From JAXDLW01 sp050998755 (GTDB lineage Bacteria; Chloroflexota; Dormibacteria; DASZGP01), in the NCBI GenBank assembly GCA_050998755.1, contig JBPCPW010000045.1, positions 1-64,000 on the forward strand: a DNA stretch of 64,000 nucleotides, in the 5' to 3' direction. The stretch's first letter is position 1. Every line of letters starts with the position of its first letter. A program made the position numbers and the translations under genes. The notes under the pieces are model-generated. The model saw only the letters and a list, made by a program, of their open reading frames with translations, was not told where the DNA came from and did no database searches. This document shows positions 7,568 to 15,933 of this stretch, piece after piece.

Positions 7568-8674
7568 GTGTCTTTACAGGATCCCATTCCCGACCTCCTG
7601 GCGGCCATCGAAGCCGCCCGTGCCCGCGGCGACGACCGGGGCGCGATCGTGGCGGAGCTGGAATTCCAGGCCGCCGGCTGTGACGCCCTGGGCTCTCCGC
7701 TGTATGGCGAGCTGCTGCGCCGGGCGGCGGAGGATGCCGGCAACGGCGGCCCGGCCTGGGAAATTCTCCGCGGCCACAGTGCGGACCCGCCTCTCACCGC
7801 GCTGGCTCTCCGCCTGATGGCCGCCGTGCACCGGCGCGTCCTGACGGGTGGGGCCCCGGAGCTGGCACGGCACTACGCCTCTGCGCACGGGACCATGGGC
7901 CCGGAGGGTGCCGGCGATGCCTTCCTCAGTGTCCTGCGCGCCAATGTCGACGAGCTCAGCCGGGGGGTCGGCCGGCCGTGCCAGACCAACGAGCCGGGCC
8001 GCGCCGCGGGGCTGGTGGGGGGCTTCCTGACCGTGGCGCGCGAGTCGGGTCTGCCGCCGCGGGTCCTGGAGGTCGGCGCGAGCGCTGGGCTCAACCTCCG
8101 CTGGGACCATTTTCGTTATCAGCAGGATGAACTGTCGTGGGGGCCGCCGGGGTCGCCGGTGCACCTCGCAGGAGTCTTCGAATCCCCCCCGCCATTCGAT
8201 GTTTCAGCTGTGGTCGTTGATCGACGAGGCTGCGACCCGAATCCTCAGGACCCCACCCTGGACGAGACGCGGCTGAACCTGAGGTCGTCGGCCTGGCCCG
8301 ACCAGGTCGAGCGCTTCCACACCCTGGAGGGCGCCCTGGAGATCGCGCGCGCGGTCCCGGCGGCCGTCGATCGCGCCGAGGGCGCCCTGTGGGTCGCGGA
8401 GCAGCTGGCCCGACCGCGACCAGGCGTGGCGACCGTCGTCTACCACTCGATCGTCCTGCAGTACATGGGTCAGGCGGGGCGGGCGCGGTTCGAAGAAGTC
8501 TTTGCGGCGGCAGGCGCCCGCGCCACCAACGACGCCCCGCTGGCCCGGCTGGCCTTTGAGCCGGGGGACGGTCAGCGCGCGCACGTGCACCTGACGACCT
8601 GGCCGGGAGGGGAGAGACGCCTGGTGGCGACGTCCGGCTACCACGGGCGGCCGGTGAGGTGGCTCTCGGTTTAG
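7568..8674 (+). CDS. DUF2332 family protein
   Basis: A 368-residue protein matching the DUF2332 family: an N-terminal helical region with RHYASAHGTMGPEGAGDAF, then a Rossmann-like segment PRVLEVGASAGLNLRWDHF that resembles a SAM-binding motif I, and a C-terminal LHLTTWPGG-type strand. The GTG at 7568, 2 nt after the hydrolase stop, gives the expected N-terminus, whereas an earlier in-frame ATG lies deep inside the hydrolase gene. The family has no established function; a methyltransferase-like fold is an inference from motif I. It is the last gene of the SRPBCC-hydrolase operon. Confidence 0.85.
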   Translation: MSLQDPIPDLLAAIEAARARGDDRGAIVAELEFQAAGCDALGSPLYGELLRRAAEDAGNGGPAWEILRGHSADPPLTALALRLMAAVHRRVLTGGAPELARHYASAHGTMGPEGAGDAFLSVLRANVDELSRGVGRPCQTNEPGRAAGLVGGFLTVARESGLPPRVLEVGASAGLNLRWDHFRYQQDELSWGPPGSPVHLAGVFESPPPFDVSAVVVDRRGCDPNPQDPTLDETRLNLRSSAWPDQVERFHTLEGALEIARAVPAAVDRAEGALWVAEQLARPRPGVATVVYHSIVLQYMGQAGRARFEEVFAAAGARATNDAPLARLAFEPGDGQRAHVHLTTWPGGERRLVATSGYHGRPVRWLSV

Positions 8675-9132
8675 CGGCCCGGCTCCATCATTCGGCGGTA
8701 GACGATCAGGTCCAGGTCGCCCGGTGAACGCCCGATGCCGGTGAGCAGCAGCGCGGCCTCGCCGCGGTGGTAGGTGGCGTGGTTGAAGACGTGACTGAGC
8801 AGAACGCCAAGGTAATCGTGGTGGGGGTTGCCGCGACTGTCGTGAAAGTGCACCTCATCGTAGAGGTCCTGGTCGGACAGCTCCGCGACAAACGTCCCAA
8901 GGCACGCGTTGGTGGACGCAGCGTCGGCTTTGAGCGCTGCGAAACCCTCTCCCCCTGGTGGGGGGCACCGCACGCCGGTAAAACGCTCCAGCCACGTCTG
9001 GGTCGCTCCCAGCACGTGACGAAGCGAGCCTTCGACGGTGCCGTGGCTGGCGCCTTCGGCAGCCGGTTGCTCGATGAGGTCGGAGGTCTGCTGAAGCAGG
9101 CGGTCGGTGGCCCAAGCGTCGTAGGCGACCAT
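8671..9132 (-). CDS. DinB family protein
   Basis: A 153-residue DinB-fold metal protein: AYDAWATDRLL opening, His in LRHVLGATQTW, and the C-terminal pair in HVFNHATYHRGE that together make the three-His site. Such proteins are stress-linked thiol transferases or of unknown role. The ATG at 9132 is the only canonical start; the frame stays open upstream (VELRQVRL, typical for the family), so a slightly longer original protein was possible before an upstream rearrangement. It abuts a broken MMPL gene, suggesting this stretch was joined by deletion. Its 3' end overlaps the DUF2332 gene by 4 nt tail to tail. Confidence 0.82.
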   Translation of the reverse strand: MVAYDAWATDRLLQQTSDLIEQPAAEGASHGTVEGSLRHVLGATQTWLERFTGVRCPPPGGEGFAALKADAASTNACLGTFVAELSDQDLYDEVHFHDSRGNPHHDYLGVLLSHVFNHATYHRGEAALLLTGIGRSPGDLDLIVYRRMMEPGR

Positions 9133-9149
9133 GAGACGGACCTGTCGGA

Positions 9150-9446
9150 GCTCAACCGGTGCACCACAGTGGCGTAGAAATCGAAGTCGGCGGTGGTCAG
9201 GCCATGCTGGTTTTCCAGCACCACGATGGCGTCGCCACCGGCGCTCTGGCCGCCGAACTTCTCGCCCATCACCTGGTAGGCGCGCATGACTTCGCTGTTG
9301 GCGGGCAGGAACGGGGTCGCGTCGCGCTTGATCACGTCCGAGAGCTGGGGGATGACTACGTTGAGCACGACGGCGGTGATCAGCCAGGCTGCGATGACCA
9401 GGTAGCGGAACCGGTGAGCCGCCTCGCCTACGCGCCGGAAGAACAT
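9150..9446 (-). pseudogene. 5' fragment of an MMPL/RND transporter gene
   Basis: From the ATG at 9446 the frame reads the classic N-terminus of an MMPL lipid/drug exporter: FRYLVIAAWLITAVVLN (TM1), then FLPANSEVMRAYQVMGEKF and VLENQHGLTTADFDFYATVV. Where the family continues for over 600 residues, the similarity stops after about 98 residues at roughly 9150 and the DNA becomes the DinB gene in another frame. The start overlaps the TetR stop (TGATG), so this was the target operon partner of the regulator. All twelve-helix transport machinery is lost. Confidence 0.82.
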
Positions 9447-10144
9447 CAGGAGTCGTCCTGGACCGGGTGAGGCGCGGGGATAGTCACGACGATGGCCTGC
9501 GCCAGGGACTCGAGGGGGAGCGGTTGTCCGGCCACGGCGTACGCCGATGAGGCGCTCGAGAGCAACAGGAAGCCGAAGGCGCGGTAGGCGGCGTCAAGGT
9601 CGAACCGCGAATCAACCTGGGCGCGCAGGGCCAGTCCGTCGATGCAGGCGATGATCACGTTGGCGAAGTCCTCCGGCGGTACGGGCATGGGCGTGGGCAA
9701 CTGGGCGTTCAGCTCGCGGACCATGTCAGCGGTGGTCGTCTCGATCTCCGCATAGACGGCCTCGAGCTCGCTGCGCATGGCCGGGTTGTTAAGGCTCACC
9801 GTCACCATCTCGAAGAGCAACCGGAGCACCTCGGGGTGCTGTTGGCAGTGGTCGCGCGCCGCCTCCAGGGCGACCCAGCTGCGGGCCATCGGGTCCCCGG
9901 TGCTGGCGCCAAAGCGGGTCCGACAATCCTCCAGCATCTGCCCGCACATGCCGTGCATCACCCCCAGCAGAAGGGCCTCCTTGGAGTCGAAGTAGTAGTG
10001 GATCAAACCCTGGGCCACGCCCGCCTGCTGGGCGATGTCCTTCATCGAGGTCGCGGCATAGCCCTGGCGGCCCATCACGGCGGCGGCCGCTGCGACGATC
10101 TGGGCGACCTTGTCGTGGGCCGCGGCGGTGGCCGTCTCAGGCAT
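9446..10144 (-). CDS. TetR-family transcriptional regulator
   Basis: A 232-residue TetR repressor. The N-terminal helix-turn-helix is clear: VMGRQGYAATSMKDIAQQAG, then VAQGLIHYYFDSKEALL. The C-terminal ligand domain is of the BetI/AcrR C-terminal type. I place the start at the ATG 10144; a TTG at 10159 is possible but falls inside an inverted repeat that is the likely operator. It was co-transcribed with the MMPL transporter now reduced to a fragment, so its original job was probably control of lipid or drug export; the remaining role is autoregulation or none. Confidence 0.92.
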   Translation of the reverse strand: MPETATAAAHDKVAQIVAAAAAVMGRQGYAATSMKDIAQQAGVAQGLIHYYFDSKEALLLGVMHGMCGQMLEDCRTRFGASTGDPMARSWVALEAARDHCQQHPEVLRLLFEMVTVSLNNPAMRSELEAVYAEIETTTADMVRELNAQLPTPMPVPPEDFANVIIACIDGLALRAQVDSRFDLDAAYRAFGFLLLSSASSAYAVAGQPLPLESLAQAIVVTIPAPHPVQDDS

Positions 10145-10154
10145 TGTTTGGTCG

Positions 10155-10187
10155 ATCAATCAACATTGATTGGTCATTCAACCAATC
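10155..10187. promoter_or_regulatory. Nested inverted repeats, candidate TetR operator
   Basis: Two inverted repeats overlap: ATCAAT-CAAC-ATTGAT (10155-10170) and GATTGGT-CATTCA-ACCAATC (10168-10187), directly upstream of the TetR start. The AT-richness stands out from the surroundings. This placement is typical for TetR autoregulation. Confidence 0.6.
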
Positions 10188-10252
10188 GTCGTCAGGGGTG
10201 TCAACAGCTCCGTCAAACTGTCACACTGGGCGGTACGCTGGGTACCCGGAAG

Positions 10253-11167
10253 CTACGCCGAGAGTAGCTCGCCCTCCGGGGCGGGCTCCGCGGCCGGAGA
10301 CCCGAGGGTGACCCCCAGCGAGGCGCAGACGACGAGCAGGAACCCGACCAACTCCAGTGCGGAGATCTTCTGACCCAGGATCACAAGGCCGACCAGGCCG
10401 GCGCTCAGCGGCTGGAGGCTGAGCAGCACCCCGAAGATGGCCGGCGGGACGCGCTGCATGGCCATCAGTTCGATGGAGTAGGGGATGGCCGAGCTGACGA
10501 TTCCCACCAGCAGGCCCAGTCCCAACACCCGGGGATCTGTCAGGCTGGGAGCAGAGCGGAGCAGGGCCGGTGCGGTCAGGAAGACCGCGCTGAACGCCAT
10601 GGCCACCGCCAGCGAGTCGCTCCGCCTGCCCCCCACGGCCACCCGCCGTCCGACCAGGATGTAGAGGCCCCAGAACGTGGCCGCCAGGAGCATGAAGCCC
10701 ATGCCGGCGTAGCTCAGGTGCTGCGGTCCAGGACGGGCGATGCAGAGCACCCCGGCAGCCGCCAGAGCGACCCAGACGAGGTGCCGGCGGCTACCGCCGA
10801 GGAGGGCGGCGACGGCAATCGGACCCGTGAACTCGACCGCCACCCCGTCGCCCAGCGGCATTCGTAGCAGGCCCTCGTAGAAGGTTGCGTTCATACTGCC
10901 CAGGATCACGCCCAGCCCCAGCGCCACCGGCACCCGGATGCCCCGCAGCGAACCTCCGCGGAGCAGCACCAGCGCAACCAGCACGCCGGCACCCACCAGG
11001 TTGCGAAGCCAGGCCGCGGTGGTCGGGCTGGTCAGGCTGAAGAGGCGGAACGCGTAGGTCGCCCCCAGCTGCGCGGACAGAGAGCTGACGACCACCAGCC
11101 CGGCAGCGCCCAGCCGCGCCGGGTCGGGCGCCAGCCCGGCAGGTCGTACCGCCGAGCGACCACTCAC
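10253..11167 (-). CDS. EamA/RhtA-type DMT-superfamily exporter
   Basis: A 304-residue inner-membrane protein with about ten hydrophobic segments in two EamA repeats of five, the pattern of drug/metabolite transporters. The first repeat includes SLTSPTTAAWLRNLVGAG and YEGLLRMPLGDGVAVEF, resembling threonine/homoserine exporter RhtA and YddG; the second carries the typical IPYSIELMAMQRVPPAIFGV and LLSLQPLSAGLVGLVILGQ. Start ATG at 11167. Likely exports amino acids or related metabolites; the substrate is not determinable. Confidence 0.88.
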   Translation of the reverse strand: MSGRSAVRPAGLAPDPARLGAAGLVVVSSLSAQLGATYAFRLFSLTSPTTAAWLRNLVGAGVLVALVLLRGGSLRGIRVPVALGLGVILGSMNATFYEGLLRMPLGDGVAVEFTGPIAVAALLGGSRRHLVWVALAAAGVLCIARPGPQHLSYAGMGFMLLAATFWGLYILVGRRVAVGGRRSDSLAVAMAFSAVFLTAPALLRSAPSLTDPRVLGLGLLVGIVSSAIPYSIELMAMQRVPPAIFGVLLSLQPLSAGLVGLVILGQKISALELVGFLLVVCASLGVTLGSPAAEPAPEGELLSA

Positions 11168-11221
11168 CGTCGAAGGCTAACAACGTCGCGCCCGAGGGTC
11201 TGACAAGCGCGGGGGCGAGAG

Positions 11222-11302
11222 TGTCGGCGAGAGGATTCGAACCTCCACCCCTTGCGGGACCAGCTCCTAAGGCTGGCGTGTCTACCGTTCCACCACACCG
11301 AC
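11222..11302 (-). tRNA. tRNA-Leu (anticodon UAG)
   Basis: Read on the minus strand: 7-bp acceptor stem GTCGGTG/CGCCGAC with one G-U, D-arm, anticodon stem CCAGC/GCTGG around loop CTTAGGA (anticodon TAG, reads CUA/CUN), a long class-II variable arm closed by CCCGCAAGGGG, T-arm GGAGG-TTCGAAT-CCTCT, and discriminator A. The long variable arm and A73 fit leucine. CCA is not encoded. Confidence 0.95.
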
Positions 11303-11332
11303 CGGCGGCTGGATTCTATGGCGCCCCCTCCT

Positions 11333-12391
11333 TCATGGTGTCCCCTCCTTCTCGCGGGCCGCCCGCCGCATGCTCTTGGCCAGCTCCCGATTGTTGCGGG
11401 TGGCCTCGGCCCGTCGACGGGCGTTGACGCGACGTTCGATCGACGCAAGCTCAGCGCGGAGCCGTCGCATCGAATCCAGACGGTTCGGTTGCAGGCGACC
11501 GGCCGCGACGGCGGCAAGAACGGCGCACCCCGGCTCAGCCTGGTGGCGGCAGTCGGAGAACCGGCAGTTGGCGGCGAGATCGTCGATGTCAGGAAAGGCC
11601 AGCGCCAAGGAGTCGCCATCATCACCCCACAGCTGCAGCTCGCGGATCCCCGGCGTGTCGACCAGCAGGCCGCCGCCCGGCAGCTGGTGAATCTCACGGC
11701 GCACCGTCGTGTGTCGCCCCTTGCCGTCGGAGCGTACCGCGCCGGTGGCCACCGCGTCGGCACCGAGGAGGCGGTTGACCAGCGTCGACTTGCCCACGCC
11801 CGAGGGCCCCAACAAAACGCCGGTACGGGCTCCAGTGAGTAGGTCTCCAACGGCCTCCACGCCCGTCCCAGCGAAGGTCGCGACCGGCAGCAGGTCCACG
11901 CCCGGTGCCAGTGCCCGCAGCTCGGTGGCGACTTCACCGGAGGCCGGGTTGAGGTCAATCTTGGTCAGCAGCAGCACCGGGGTCGCGCCGCTCTCCCAGG
12001 CAGCGCTGAGCATGCGCTCGACGCGGCGTGCATTGACCGCGTCGGCCGCCATCACGATGAAGACCACGTCGACGTTGGCCGCCAACACCTGGGCCACGCT
12101 CACCGTTCCGGCGGTCTTGCGGCGCAGCGAGGAGCGGCGCATGAGAATCGCCTGGATCCGCGGCGGGCTGGTGTGGTCGATCAGCACCCAATCGCCCACC
12201 ACCGGCAGGGCCTCGGGCGTTGCGGCGGCGCGTCGCACCCGGCCCGGCACCACGGCCTCGCGTTCCTCCTGACCGTCGTCGACCACCAGGTTGGGGCCGG
12301 CCTGTGACAGCACTCGGGCCGGAGCCAGCGTGGGGTATGCCGCGGCCTCCGCTTGCCGGTCGTCGTCCCAGCCCATTTCTTCGAGGTTCAT
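11333..12391 (-). CDS. rsgA: Ribosome small-subunit biogenesis GTPase RsgA
   Basis: A 352-residue circularly permuted GTPase that checks maturation of the 30S subunit. An OB-fold N-domain (VGDWVLIDH) is followed by the permuted order G4 (LTKIDL), then G1 (GPSGVGKST) and G3 (DTPGIRE), and a C-terminal zinc site with C-x5-C-x-H-x5-C (CRFSDCRHQAEPGC). ATG at 12391. It is divergent from the PAP2 gene with only about 20 bp between the starts, so their promoters must overlap the coding regions or be very short. Confidence 0.95.
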   Translation of the reverse strand: MNLEEMGWDDDRQAEAAAYPTLAPARVLSQAGPNLVVDDGQEEREAVVPGRVRRAAATPEALPVVGDWVLIDHTSPPRIQAILMRRSSLRRKTAGTVSVAQVLAANVDVVFIVMAADAVNARRVERMLSAAWESGATPVLLLTKIDLNPASGEVATELRALAPGVDLLPVATFAGTGVEAVGDLLTGARTGVLLGPSGVGKSTLVNRLLGADAVATGAVRSDGKGRHTTVRREIHQLPGGGLLVDTPGIRELQLWGDDGDSLALAFPDIDDLAANCRFSDCRHQAEPGCAVLAAVAAGRLQPNRLDSMRRLRAELASIERRVNARRRAEATRNNRELAKSMRRAAREKEGTP

Positions 12392-12410
12392 CGGTACCTA
12401 TGATCGGCCG

Positions 12411-13139
12411 GTGCCCGAAGACAAGCAGGAGCCCATCGCCGAGAAGGCCGAGAGGGCGGCGGAGGCGGCGACCGAAAAGGCCGGGGACCTGGTCGCAGGT
12501 GCCGCCGAAGCGGCCACCGAGGCCAACGACAACCTCACCGAGGCCGCGGTCGAGATCGCCGGCCCGGAGCCGCCCGAGAAGCGTGCTGTGTTGCGCGAGA
12601 TGGGCGGGGTCCGCGCGCTTGACGCCTCGATCTTTTTGGCCGTCAATCAGCTGCCGCACAGCCAGCTGACCAACGATGTTGTCGAGACCGTGTCCGACCT
12701 CGGCAAAGGGGCCGGCTGGGTGGTGTCCGCTGCCATCCTGGCCCTCGCCAGGAGCCGAGGGGGCTGGCGCAGCGCGGTGGTGACGACCGCCACGATGCTG
12801 GCCGCTACCGGTCTGACCCAGGGGCCGATCAAGGCGTACTTCCTGCGCCAGCGTCCCTGGGCGGTGATGGAGGAGGACATCGTCATCGGCAAGCGAACCA
12901 CGGACTCCAGCTTCCCGTCCGGCCACACCGCCGGCAGCTTTGCCGCGGCCCTGGCGATGTCGCACTGTTACCCACGGTATCGCCCGATGCTGCTGGGCAT
13001 CGCAGCGGCGGTTGGATTCTCCCGCATCTACCTCGGCCACCACTACCCGAGCGACGTCCTGGGGGGGGTTGCGATCGGAAGCGCGGTGGGGCTGGCCAGC
13101 GGGGAAATTTCTGACGCTCTCGTCAGAAAAAAGTGCTAA
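12411..13139 (+). CDS. PAP2-family membrane phosphatase with Ala-rich N-terminal helix
   Basis: A 242-residue integral-membrane lipid phosphatase. The three PAP2 signatures are intact: K-x6-RP (KAYFLRQRP), PSGH (FPSGHTAGSF) and SR-x5-H-x3-D (SRIYLGHHYPSD), which act on diacylglycerol-pyrophosphate, phosphatidic acid or undecaprenyl pyrophosphate. Residues 1-55 form a charged, alanine-rich amphipathic helix (EKAERAAEAATEKAG) before the first membrane span, unusual for the family. Start GTG at 12411. The next gene, R2lox, begins 31 nt downstream with its own strong ribosome site. Confidence 0.9.
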   Translation: MPEDKQEPIAEKAERAAEAATEKAGDLVAGAAEAATEANDNLTEAAVEIAGPEPPEKRAVLREMGGVRALDASIFLAVNQLPHSQLTNDVVETVSDLGKGAGWVVSAAILALARSRGGWRSAVVTTATMLAATGLTQGPIKAYFLRQRPWAVMEEDIVIGKRTTDSSFPSGHTAGSFAAALAMSHCYPRYRPMLLGIAAAVGFSRIYLGHHYPSDVLGGVAIGSAVGLASGEISDALVRKKC

Positions 13140-13170
13140 GGTCGGCGCCACCACGTATCGGGAGGAGCAG

Positions 13171-14094
13171 ATGACGACGACGGCGGACATCGAAAAGGCG
13201 ACCCTGGCCCAGCTCGCGGACACCGACATCGATGACGTCCTGACGCTGCTTGACCACGGTGATGACGGCACCAGGCTCGCCGGCTACGTCGAGCTCTTCT
13301 GGCGCTGGGAGCGCCAGCAGTGGCAGAGCCAGGAGATCGACTTCACCCAGGACAAGCTCGACTTCCAGCGCCTGGAGGTGGAGCAGAGCCAGGAGCAGCG
13401 GGACCAGGGTCATAAGACCTTCTCGTCGTTCTGGATCGGCGAGCGCCAGGTCACAGTGGACCTCGTGCCGTTTGTACTCGCCGCGCCACAGGACGACCAG
13501 AAGATCTTCCTGACCACCCAGCTCGCCGACGAGGCCCGCCACGTGATGTTCTTCGACCGCTTTTTCTCGGAGGTCCTGGGATCTGAAGGGGACACCCTGT
13601 ACGAGCGGATCTTCAACGAGAAGCCGTGGGTCTACCGGGCCTACGACGACATCTTCTTCGGGACGCTGCAGCGCCTCGCCGACGAGCTCCGCCAGGACCC
13701 GTTGAACTTCGAGACCCTGGTCCGCGGCGTCACCGTCTACCACATCATCATCGAGGGCTTCCTGGCCCTCACCGGCCAGCGCTACACCCTCGACTACTTC
13801 CGCCGCGAGGACATCTACCCCGGCTTCCGGGCCGGGTTCACCGCGATCATGCGCGACGAGTCGCGGCATATCGGGTTTGGCACCAGGTTCCTGCAGGACG
13901 CCGTCCGGGAGGATGCCAAGTGGGGCGGGATCATCCAGGACCAGCTGGCGGAGACATTCCCGCTGAGTTTCACCCTGCTCGAGGACTCCGACCCCACGCT
14001 CTCGGGCTACAGCCGGGAGGAGGTCAACGAGTGGGCGCTAAGGTCAATCGGCAAGCGACTCAAGGTCATCGGCGTCCCGTTCATGCTGGGGTGA
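13171..14094 (+). CDS. R2-like ligand-binding oxidase (R2lox, Mn/Fe)
   Basis: A 307-residue ferritin-like di-metal protein related to ribonucleotide reductase R2. Ligand positions match R2lox: Glu91, Glu121 and His124 (DEARH), Glu195, Glu230 and His233 (DESRH). Val94 and Tyr190 are at the positions that form the R2lox Tyr-Val ether cross-link (ERQV and YHIIIE spacing), separating it from radical-forming R2. R2lox is known to assemble a Mn/Fe centre, bind a long-chain fatty acid-like ligand and perform two-electron oxidation; the substrate is unknown. ATG at 13171 with GGAGGAG at 13161-13167. PAP2 upstream and DedA downstream suggest a membrane-lipid setting. Confidence 0.92.
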   Translation: MTTTADIEKATLAQLADTDIDDVLTLLDHGDDGTRLAGYVELFWRWERQQWQSQEIDFTQDKLDFQRLEVEQSQEQRDQGHKTFSSFWIGERQVTVDLVPFVLAAPQDDQKIFLTTQLADEARHVMFFDRFFSEVLGSEGDTLYERIFNEKPWVYRAYDDIFFGTLQRLADELRQDPLNFETLVRGVTVYHIIIEGFLALTGQRYTLDYFRREDIYPGFRAGFTAIMRDESRHIGFGTRFLQDAVREDAKWGGIIQDQLAETFPLSFTLLEDSDPTLSGYSREEVNEWALRSIGKRLKVIGVPFMLG

Positions 14095-14123
14095 CAACGG
14101 AGCAACCCTTCTAGACTCAGAAG

Positions 14124-14870
14124 ATGCTCCGCGCCATCGGCCGACAGGATTTCAGCGTGCGGCCTTACCTGAACCGCGCGGCGCCGCTGACCCGCTTCCT
14201 GACGCATCAGATCGTGTTGCATCGGGCGATTGCCATCTTCACCGTTATCGCCCTCGAGGAGATCGGGGTTCCACTCCCGCTGCCGGGGGATGTCTTCATC
14301 GCCTACGCCGGCCACCTCGTCGCCCGCAATCGCCTCAGCCTGGCCTCCGCGTTCCTCTCCATCGTCATCGGCTCGATGGCCGGGGCCTCGGTCCTGTTCT
14401 GGCTGGCGCGCCGTTACGGGCAGCCGTTCGTCGACAAATATGGGCCCTTCATGCACATCAAGCCCGAGCGCCTGAAGAAGGTGGAGCGGTCCTTCCAGAG
14501 GTGGGGTCCGCTGGTGATCATCTTCGGCCGCCAGGTGCCGGGCACGCGCATGGTGATCTCGGTCTTCGCCGGCCTGTTCGGGGTGCGCTACCTGACATTT
14601 TTGGCGTCGGTCGCGGTTGCCGCGGCGCTCTGGGCCGCAACCTTCCTGGCGGTGGGGATCCGGCTCGACCGCCAGATCGGCCCGTACATGACCATCACCC
14701 CGCTCCACCTGCTGCCGAGTACGGCGTTCATCTCATTCAGCGTCATCTACGGCCTGGTCCTGAAGCGACGCTCTGATGCTGCAAGGCGGCGGGCAGTCGC
14801 CGCGGGGGAGGCCCGCGGCGAGGATCCGGTGGATCCCCGGCTGACCTCGACGGAGGCAGCGTCCCGCTGA
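14124..14870 (+). CDS. DedA-family membrane protein
   Basis: A 248-residue polytopic protein of the DedA/VTT family, implicated in undecaprenyl-phosphate or phospholipid flipping and proton-coupled envelope homeostasis. The conserved acidic/Pro motif (LEEIGVPLPLPGD) and the arginine-rich GRQVPGTRMVISVFAG loop are both present, with about five membrane segments. ATG at 14124. The stop TGA overlaps an in-frame CTG of the following gene (CTGA). Its position after R2lox and PAP2 supports a lipid-related unit. Confidence 0.9.
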   Translation: MLRAIGRQDFSVRPYLNRAAPLTRFLTHQIVLHRAIAIFTVIALEEIGVPLPLPGDVFIAYAGHLVARNRLSLASAFLSIVIGSMAGASVLFWLARRYGQPFVDKYGPFMHIKPERLKKVERSFQRWGPLVIIFGRQVPGTRMVISVFAGLFGVRYLTFLASVAVAAALWAATFLAVGIRLDRQIGPYMTITPLHLLPSTAFISFSVIYGLVLKRRSDAARRRAVAAGEARGEDPVDPRLTSTEAASR

Positions 14871-15379
14871 CCTACGCTGGCCTGGAAGGCGGGTCGCTGG
14901 AGGACCTGCGGGCGGCGGTCGCGGCGCTCCAGGCCCGGATCAACCCCGTGCGTGAGGAGCTGGCGGCGCTCGAGGCCGAGGCGGGCGCCGTCCGTGCCGA
15001 GATCCGGCGCCGCGAACGCCTGGCCCAGGTCGAGGCGCGCAGGGCCGTACGCGCGCAATTGACGGCCGGGGCAATGCCGACCCTCGAGGACATTGTCGGC
15101 GCTGCCGAACCACCCGATTCGACGCGCTTCGATGACCTCAAGTATGTCCGCGACAGCGCCACCGAGGTCCGGCTGGGTTACGCCTCCGCCTCCCACCAGG
15201 AGCTGAGCTTCACCGATGGCACGACCACCACGGATGCCGCCGACTTGGGCTCGGCCCGCGAGCTCTGGAGATCGGGTTGGGAGTTCGGTACGGTCGCCGC
15301 CCGGGGGGTGCGGGTGTACCCCGTCGGCAGCCGCGCCGAGAAGGTGGTGCCCGTGGCCGAGGTGCACGTGAGGCTCTGA
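14867..15379 (+). CDS. Coiled-coil protein of unknown function, apparent CTG start
   Basis: The frame encodes a heptad-rich helix, LEDLRAAVAALQARIN and VREELAALEAEAGAVRAEI, followed by a globular half ending VPVAEVHVRL (about 170 residues). I do not recognise the family. The only canonical start is GTG 14948, which cuts the coiled coil in half, whereas coding-like sequence runs up to a CTG at 14867 overlapping the DedA stop as CTGA, the same geometry as ATGA/GTGA couplings elsewhere here. If CTG is not used, take 14948-15379 (143 residues). Confidence 0.6.
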   Translation: MTYAGLEGGSLEDLRAAVAALQARINPVREELAALEAEAGAVRAEIRRRERLAQVEARRAVRAQLTAGAMPTLEDIVGAAEPPDSTRFDDLKYVRDSATEVRLGYASASHQELSFTDGTTTTDAADLGSARELWRSGWEFGTVAARGVRVYPVGSRAEKVVPVAEVHVRL

Positions 15380-15449
15380 ACGCCGACCGCGCTACTCGGC
15401 CTGGAATAGAATCCCGACTAGGAAGGTAGGGATTCTTAGAGGTGGCTTG

Positions 15450-15905
15450 ATGTCAGTTCAGAAATTCGATCGCAGCGTCCTCAAGGTAGGGCAGGTCCTG
15501 ATCATGGGCGTCAACGTCCTGGCGTTCGCCCTGGGTTTCGTCCTCCAGGTCCGGCTGGCATGGCTGCTGGCCCCGGCGGTCGGAGTGGTCATGCTGCTCG
15601 GCGTAATCAATCCCAACCTCGGTCTGTTCCGCCAGCTCTACCTGCGTGTGCTCAAGCCGCGCGGGGTGGTCAAACCGCGGGTCGTCGAGGAGGACCCCGC
15701 GCCGCACCAGTTCGCCCAGGTGGTCGGAGCGGTATTCCTCCTGGGTGCGGGTGCCGCGTTTGCCGCCGGCGGCAGCGGTCTGGGCTGGGTGCTGACGTGG
15801 GTGGTCATAGTGCTGGCGTTCATCAACTTCGCCTTCGACTTCTGCGTCGGTTGCCAGGTGTACTTCCAGCTCCAGCGCATGCGTCTGATCCCCACCAAGA
15901 GCTAG
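15450..15905 (+). CDS. DUF4395 membrane protein
   Basis: A 151-residue protein with four hydrophobic segments and the family's cysteine signature NFAFDFCVGCQVYFQL near the C-terminus. DUF4395 proteins are small membrane proteins that are usually encoded beside thioredoxin-like genes, as here, and the CxxC suggests redox exchange with that partner. ATG at 15450 with AGAGGTGG upstream (15438-15445); the adjacent TTG 15447 is less likely. Membrane redox relay is inferred from context. Confidence 0.85.
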   Translation: MSVQKFDRSVLKVGQVLIMGVNVLAFALGFVLQVRLAWLLAPAVGVVMLLGVINPNLGLFRQLYLRVLKPRGVVKPRVVEEDPAPHQFAQVVGAVFLLGAGAAFAAGGSGLGWVLTWVVIVLAFINFAFDFCVGCQVYFQLQRMRLIPTKS

Positions 15906-15933
15906 TGTCCCGTCTCAGAGCCCGACCCTAACC

